NCBI GenBank assembly: GCA_024230675.1
Contig: JAAERE010000345.1
Location: 1 to 34,591 of the forward strand
Direction of reading: 5' to 3'
Source: a bacterium
GTDB taxonomy: Bacteria; Zixibacteria; MSB-5A5; GN15; FEB-12
DNA: 34,591 bases
Shown here: positions 30,966 to 34,591 of the stretch, piece after piece
How the letters are laid out: every line of letters starts with the position of its first letter
Position numbering within the stretch: position 1 is the first letter of the stretch
Notes under the pieces: model-generated
Seen by the model: the letters and a program-made list of their open reading frames with translations, nothing else
Told to the model about the DNA's origin: nothing
The model's database searches: none
Position numbers and translations under genes: made by a program

Positions 30966-30993
30966 AGAATAGCTCTTTTCCTGTGGATGTCAA
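30966..30993 (-). promoter_or_regulatory. Promoter of tRNA-Pro (CGG)
   Basis: Perfect -35 TTGACA (30988-30993) is followed after 16 bases by TATTCT (30966-30971). The start site would be about ten bases before the mature tRNA 5' end, fitting a tRNA promoter. Confidence 0.65.
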
Positions 30994-31057
30994 CAGTTTT
31001 ACGAAAGTATGCGCCGATATTTGAGCGCCGGACGTAGTGACCCGATGGGCAGGAGTT

Positions 31058-31819
31058 TCAGAACTTGATTTTCAGGGCCTTGAACCTGCTGAGAGTATCG
31101 GTATCGGTAAACTCCAGCTTCATGGGAGTGATGGACACAACGCCCTGGTTCACCACGGCGAAGTCGGTGCCGCGCGTCTTCTTCCATTTGGGGCGACCGC
31201 CTATCCAGTAATAGTCCAGCCCCCGGGGATCGGTTTTGTGAATCACGACATCTTTGTAGTGACGCATGCCCTGAGACGTGAAGCGGTATTGACGATAGGG
31301 TTTCCCGTTGTCTCGCGGCAGGTTAACGTTCAGGAAGCAGGAAGGGTCAAGGTCGAACTTGTCGTACGCCTTCACCAGCCGGGCCACGAACCGGGCCGCC
31401 CGCAGCATGGGCGTTCCAGGCCGGTGATTAGCCATCGAGACGGCCAGCGAGGGAATCCTCAAAATGGCCCCCTCTATTGCCGCCGCAACCGTCCCGGAGT
31501 ATGTCACGTCGTCCCCCATGTTGGCGCCGTGGTTGATTCCGGAGATGATGAAGTCCGGCTTGGTCTTCTTGAACACAAGATGGAGACCGAGCATGACGCA
31601 ATCGGTCGGCGTACCGTCGGTAGTGTAATGGAACGGGTCCAACTTGTGCATCCTCAAAGGCCGATTGAGAGTAAGCGAATGTGAGCTAGCCGACTGTTCC
31701 CTATCCGGGGCCACCACGTGAACAATCGCCGTCTTCGACAGCTCTTTGAAAAGAGCGTTTATCCCGTCGGAATAATACCCGTCGTCGTTGGTGACAAGGA
31801 TGCGAAGTTTTCTAGACAT
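31058..31819 (-). CDS. surE: 5'-nucleotidase SurE
   Basis: This cytoplasmic nucleoside 5'-monophosphate phosphatase/exopolyphosphatase acts in nucleotide balance and stress survival. The active site is present: NDDG at 11-14, the Ser in QSASSHSLT, the GINHGANMG loop and GTVAAAIEG. Its 253 residues match the family. The ATG at 31819 overlaps the DinB stop by eight bases, so it is coupled with that gene. tRNA-Pro (CGG) lies about 110 bases downstream. Confidence 0.97.
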   Translation of the reverse strand: MSRKLRILVTNDDGYYSDGINALFKELSKTAIVHVVAPDREQSASSHSLTLNRPLRMHKLDPFHYTTDGTPTDCVMLGLHLVFKKTKPDFIISGINHGANMGDDVTYSGTVAAAIEGAILRIPSLAVSMANHRPGTPMLRAARFVARLVKAYDKFDLDPSCFLNVNLPRDNGKPYRQYRFTSQGMRHYKDVVIHKTDPRGLDYYWIGGRPKWKKTRGTDFAVVNQGVVSITPMKLEFTDTDTLSRFKALKIKF

Positions 31820-32273
31820 CCGGAGAATCCAGTCCCTGCATGCGCATGAGCATGAAGATCTGCCCTCGGTGCCGCGCCTGGTGCTCTACCACATGCCAGA
31901 CCAGCCAGCGCTTGGAGACCTTCTCCTTGCGACCCTTGATGTCGTAAAAAAGGGAGTCCCAATCCTCGGTATCCTCATTCTCGAGATACTCACGGGTGTC
32001 TTCGAAGCAGCGTTTCAACAGCGCGAAGTTGGCTTCCAAAGACTGCCCCTCCTTGAATTGATCGAAACAGCCCTTGACGTACTCTTCTTTCTGAGCGGCC
32101 ATGAGCGTTATCCACCAGTACTCTGCCTCGGCGATATGAGCGAGGAGCTTACCAATGGAATTGGGGTGGCGGTCAGACTTCCAGTCGAGCTGGTCCTGGG
32201 TCAGGTCCTTGACGGCCTCAAGCATCTCCGCCCGCACCGTGAAGTAGTTGGAAAAGACATCTGATAATCTCAT
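31812..32273 (-). CDS. DinB-family four-helix protein
   Basis: This 153-residue protein has the four-helix DinB/YfiT fold. The metal site is read from LLAHIAEAEYWW and WHVVEHQARHRGQ, which supply the three histidines expected to bind a divalent metal. Relatives include thiol-S-transferases (bacillithiol, mycothiol) and many of unknown role; the reaction cannot be assigned. The frame opens at a TTG at 32282, but the ATG at 32273 is more likely. The surE start lies inside its last codons, and the glycosyltransferase gene ends 47 bases upstream. Confidence 0.88.
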   Translation of the reverse strand: MRLSDVFSNYFTVRAEMLEAVKDLTQDQLDWKSDRHPNSIGKLLAHIAEAEYWWITLMAAQKEEYVKGCFDQFKEGQSLEANFALLKRCFEDTREYLENEDTEDWDSLFYDIKGRKEKVSKRWLVWHVVEHQARHRGQIFMLMRMQGLDSPDV

Positions 32274-32320
32274 GTCGGACAAGGTAGGTCCGGGAGCGGT
32301 TCAGCGCAAGTCCCGGATTA

Positions 32321-33001
32321 TCAGACCCAGATTCGATTCCATATCTGGCGAATAAAACGAAGTGTGTCCCGGAAGGGATTTATGTACGAAGTCGACTCCT
32401 CGTACACGGTCGAGATCGGGACCTCGGCTACCCGGCAGCCCAGCGCTCCGGCCTGAAACAGCATCTCCGACTCGAAATCGTACCTGACCGTCTTGAGGCG
32501 CATCGCTTTGAGCACCTCAGTAGGAATCAGCCGAAACCCGGACTGGCTGTCTCGAACGCGGCAAAACGAGAAGATCGAGATAATCAGGGAAGTGAGATTG
32601 TTGGTCAGCCGCCTCTCGAACGGCATGACCCCGGCAATCATCTTGCGGGTTCCGATCACCACTCGCCGGCCGTTGTCGGCCGCAAAAAAGGCGGGGACCT
32701 CCTCCGGCAGATGCTGGAGGTCGGCGTCAATTGTCAAGACCGAACGGTAGCCTTTTTCGATCGCGTATTGAAAGCCCGCCATGAGCGCCGCGCCCTTCCC
32801 CCGGTTCTCGGGGAAGGAGATGTAGTTAAGGTCGAGGTCCTGGAGAACACCGACCGTACCGTCGGAGGAACCGTCGTTCACCACCAGCAGGTTTTCGTCG
32901 CAGACGAACTCGCGAAGACGGGTTGTCAGCTCTCTCAGGTGTCGGGCGGCGTTGTAAGCCGGCACGACCACGAGCACTGAGTATGTAGAAGAGTCATTCA
33001 C
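32321..33001 (-). CDS. GT2-family glycosyltransferase (DPM1/GtrB-like)
   Basis: This 226-residue soluble or peripheral enzyme resembles dolichol-phosphate mannosyltransferase and polyprenyl-phosphate hexose synthases, which load a sugar from a nucleotide onto a lipid carrier. It has VVPAYNAARHLREL, the VVNDGSSDGT donor block, GKGAALMAGF, the metal-binding DADLQH, and GFRLIP/YDFESEML. No C-terminal membrane helices are present, unlike GtrB. The frame runs back into tRNA-Pro, so that part is not the gene. I place the start at the GTG at 33001 because it lies six bases after a perfect TATAAT (33008-33013), which implies a leaderless message; there is no Shine-Dalgarno sequence. The DinB and surE genes probably share the transcript. 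Confidence 0.9.
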   Translation of the reverse strand: MNDSSTYSVLVVVPAYNAARHLRELTTRLREFVCDENLLVVNDGSSDGTVGVLQDLDLNYISFPENRGKGAALMAGFQYAIEKGYRSVLTIDADLQHLPEEVPAFFAADNGRRVVIGTRKMIAGVMPFERRLTNNLTSLIISIFSFCRVRDSQSGFRLIPTEVLKAMRLKTVRYDFESEMLFQAGALGCRVAEVPISTVYEESTSYINPFRDTLRFIRQIWNRIWV

Positions 33002-33007
33002 TTGAGA

Positions 33008-33013
33008 ATTATA
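33008..33013 (-). promoter_or_regulatory. Consensus -10 element directly before the GT2 gene
   Basis: TATAAT on the minus strand ends seven bases before the first base of the GTG start codon, so transcription would start at or within two bases of the codon. The -35 region (around 33031-33036) is poor. It sits just after the T-tract that ends tRNA-Pro. Confidence 0.5.
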
Positions 33014-33046
33014 CCGCTGACAGGAGTAGAAAATCGACCAAAAAAA

Positions 33047-33123
33047 TGGTCGGAGCGAGCCGATTTGAACGGCCGACCTCTCCCACCCCAAGGGAGTGCG
33101 CTACCTAGCTGCGCCACGCTCCG
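33047..33123 (-). tRNA. tRNA-Pro (anticodon GGG), CCA encoded
   Basis: Acceptor CGGAGCG pairs perfectly with CGCTCCG. The anticodon stem CTCCC/GGGAG surrounds loop TTGGGGT, giving anticodon GGG for codons CCC and CCU. The T arm is GGCCG-TTCAAAT-CGGCT. The 3' CCA (33047-33049) is encoded, unlike the other two tRNA genes here, and is followed at once by seven T (33040-33046), an intrinsic terminator. Length 77 bases. Confidence 0.96.
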
Positions 33124-33133
33124 ACGTTCTGAC

Positions 33134-33151
33134 AGCCGACCGGGGTCGGCT
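33134..33151 (-). terminator. Hairpin between the MerR gene and tRNA-Pro
   Basis: AGCCGAC (33134-33140) and GTCGGCT (33145-33151) form a perfect 7-bp stem with a four-base loop 38 bases after the MerR-like stop. No U-tract follows on the minus strand. Confidence 0.45.
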
Positions 33152-33189
33152 TGTGTCCGAGATGAAATCTAGGGCAAAATCGCCAAAAC

Positions 33190-33540
33190 TCAAGAGAAAA
33201 GTTTGAGAACGTCCTCAACATCTTTCTTTATCTGGCTGAGAATCGTGTGAACCTTGGCTTTTTTTATCATCTCGGTCTTTTCTTCGCTGGGCCGCCTCAT
33301 CGTCAACCGGGCGCGAGCCCCGGCAATAGTCAGGCCTTCGTCCTTGCGCAGATGCGCTATACGGTTTACCTCGTCAATATCCCGCGTTGTATAGAGCCGG
33401 TTGCCGCCACGGTTCTTGCGCGGCTTGAGCGTGGGAAACTCCTTCTCCCAGTATCTGAGAACGTACTGTTCCAATCCGGTCATGCGGGATACTTCACTGA
33501 TCGTGTAGTATCTCTTTTCAGCGGTATCACTTTTTTTCAT
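33190..33540 (-). CDS. MerR-family transcriptional regulator
   Basis: This 116-residue protein has a winged helix-turn-helix at about 11-78: YYTISEVSRMTGLEQYVLRYWEKEF and the wing NRGGNRLYTTRDIDEVNRI. The remainder is a short helical region (DEGLTIAGARARL) and a basic tail ending in a coiled-coil-like helix. The LRYWEKEFP segment places it in the HspR/MlrA-like branch of MerR, lacking the metal-binding cysteines of MerR proper. The effector and target are unknown. It begins with a ribosome site AGGGGAG and lies 29 bases after gpsA, so it probably shares its transcript. Confidence 0.93.
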   Translation of the reverse strand: MKKSDTAEKRYYTISEVSRMTGLEQYVLRYWEKEFPTLKPRKNRGGNRLYTTRDIDEVNRIAHLRKDEGLTIAGARARLTMRRPSEEKTEMIKKAKVHTILSQIKKDVEDVLKLFS

Positions 33541-33569
33541 ACGTCTCCCCTCATAAATCGGACAGACTG

Positions 33570-34577
33570 CTACCAGACCTCGGCGCGAAGCCTTCTTTCC
33601 ATAAGATCACCTACGGCCTCACGGGCCGGCTTGCCCTCGAACAACACCCGGTAGACCGCCTCCGTAATCGGCATCTCGATCTGATGCCGCTGAGCCAGCT
33701 GAAAACCAGAGTGTGTCGTCTGGACGCCCTCGGCGACCATACTCATTCCGGCGAGAATATCGTCCAGACTCTCGCCTTTGCCGATGCAATCGCCCACGTG
33801 ACGATTTCGGCTGTGTTTTGAAATGCACGTTGTTACCAGATCACCCATACCGGAGAGGCCGGCAAACGTTTCGGGGCGGGCCCCCAGGGCCAGACCCAGT
33901 CGAGTGATTTCCGCCAGCCCCCTTGTCATCAGCGCTCCTTTGGTGTTGTCGCCCAACCCGAGACCATCGACAATTCCTGCCGCGATGGCTATAATGTTTT
34001 TGAGCGCGCCGCCAAGTTCGACACCAACGATGTCACTACTCTTATAAACCCTGAAATGACCTACGCTAAACAGCTCTTGCACTCTAGCCGCAATATCCTC
34101 AGAAGTCGAGGCTGCTACCACCGTGGTTGGCATATCCTCCACAACTTCTTCGGCGTGCGAGGGACCGGAGACGGTGGCTACACACGCCGGGGCCAACCCG
34201 GCTTCCTCGGCAATAACCTCGGACATTCGACGAAGGGTGTCCAGTTCGACTCCTTTGGCCAGGTTGACGACCACCGGCACGGCCGCCATCGCCCCCTTGA
34301 GCTTTCGGATCGTATCCCGAAGGTGCTGCGAGGGCACGGCCAGAGCTACCACCTCGACACCTTCGACGGCCTCGGCCAGGTCGTCCGTCACCACCACGCC
34401 TTTGTCAAGCACGAACGACTTAAGGCGCCTCGGGTTGGAACGGGTTTGGGACAGAAGCTTGAAAGCCTCCGGCTCGTATTCCCAGAGCTTCACTTGACAG
34501 CCCTGCAAGTGCATGAGGTGGCTGACGGCCATGCCCCAGGAACCGGCGCCCAGGATGCCGACGCGTTTTTCAGGCAT
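33570..34577 (-). CDS. gpsA: Glycerol-3-phosphate dehydrogenase [NAD(P)+]
   Basis: This cytoplasmic enzyme reduces dihydroxyacetone phosphate to sn-glycerol-3-phosphate, the backbone for membrane phospholipids. The Rossmann motif GILGAGSWGMAV is at 7-18, with NLAKGVE, SGPSHAEEV, and the active-site helix LGGALKNIIAIAAGI carrying the catalytic Lys. TRGLAEITRLG and GLSGMGDLVTTC complete the family blocks, and 335 residues is normal. The ATG at 34577 follows GGAGGAAGG, a strong ribosome site, just inside the window edge. The MerR-like gene follows 29 bases after its stop. Confidence 0.98.
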   Translation of the reverse strand: MPEKRVGILGAGSWGMAVSHLMHLQGCQVKLWEYEPEAFKLLSQTRSNPRRLKSFVLDKGVVVTDDLAEAVEGVEVVALAVPSQHLRDTIRKLKGAMAAVPVVVNLAKGVELDTLRRMSEVIAEEAGLAPACVATVSGPSHAEEVVEDMPTTVVAASTSEDIAARVQELFSVGHFRVYKSSDIVGVELGGALKNIIAIAAGIVDGLGLGDNTKGALMTRGLAEITRLGLALGARPETFAGLSGMGDLVTTCISKHSRNRHVGDCIGKGESLDDILAGMSMVAEGVQTTHSGFQLAQRHQIEMPITEAVYRVLFEGKPAREAVGDLMERRLRAEVW

Positions 34578-34591
34578 CGCCTTCCTCCCCG

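Noticed and set aside
33002-33091. N-terminal extension of the GT2 protein
   Set aside because: The frame runs back through tRNA-Pro (GGG), and the extra residues fit no family, so the GTG at 33001 was used.

Overview
The window reads as a chromosomal segment of a diderm (Gram-negative-type), moderately GC-rich bacterium. Evidence for two membranes is direct: a heptosyltransferase/heptose-bisphosphatase for an LPS inner core, an Omp85-like barrel, two FadL/PorV-type barrels, and several lipoproteins with lipoboxes. The mix of PorV-like proteins, a GH57 enzyme, PEGA and Fn3 surface proteins suggests an uncultivated lineage of the FCB group (Zixibacteria-like). That placement is inference from gene families and has not been tested by phylogeny. 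Almost everything is on the minus strand; only an NSS-type transporter and a pair of small membrane/lipoprotein genes are on the plus strand. No mobile element, CRISPR array or phage gene was seen.

Layout. 1-1.6 kb: stress chaperones (a DnaJ/CbpA-type co-chaperone and an Hsp20), then a ~470-base noncoding stretch rich in inverted repeats. 2.0-8.2 kb: a tightly coupled three-gene unit made of a giant outer-membrane protein (gluzincin peptidase + beta-propeller + Omp85-like barrel), a BamB-like PQQ-propeller lipoprotein, and a cytoplasmic HEAT-repeat protein. 8.4-11.4 kb: a heptosyltransferase-GmhB fusion coupled to uppP (envelope glycan supply), preceded by a small barrel protein with its own promoter. 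11.7-13.1 kb: a sodium:neurotransmitter-symporter-family transporter (+) with a clear terminator. 13.1-15.8 kb: an SbcD-like nuclease without SbcC and an NtrC-type sigma-54 response regulator. 16.0-18.8 kb: a PEGA protein, an Fn3 lipoprotein and a six-helix membrane protein. 19-21.2 kb: an initiating sugar-phosphate transferase and a PorV-like protein, separated by a structured noncoding stretch. 21.8-25.9 kb: a compact TPR / GH57 / DUF4870 / M48 operon. 26-27.5 kb: a FadL-like protein with a near-consensus promoter. 27.8-29.3 kb: three small proteins of unknown function. 29.3-34.6 kb: housekeeping genes (tRNA-Arg, apt, acylphosphatase, a LOG-like protein, tRNA-Pro, surE, DinB, GT2, tRNA-Pro, MerR, gpsA).

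How the genes fit together. The dominant theme is envelope construction: lipid carrier recycling (uppP), LPS heptose handling, priming of a surface glycan, outer-membrane barrels, lipoproteins and two envelope zinc-peptidases. The most unusual items are the peptidase-propeller-barrel/BamB-like/HEAT unit, the WaaF-GmhB fusion, the sugar transferase with an arginine-rich insertion, the uppP start codon placed eight bases after a strong terminator, and a probable leaderless glycosyltransferase gene. Promoters that could be read look like ordinary sigma-70 (TTGACA at -35). Several gene ends carry strong GC-rich hairpins without a U-tract.
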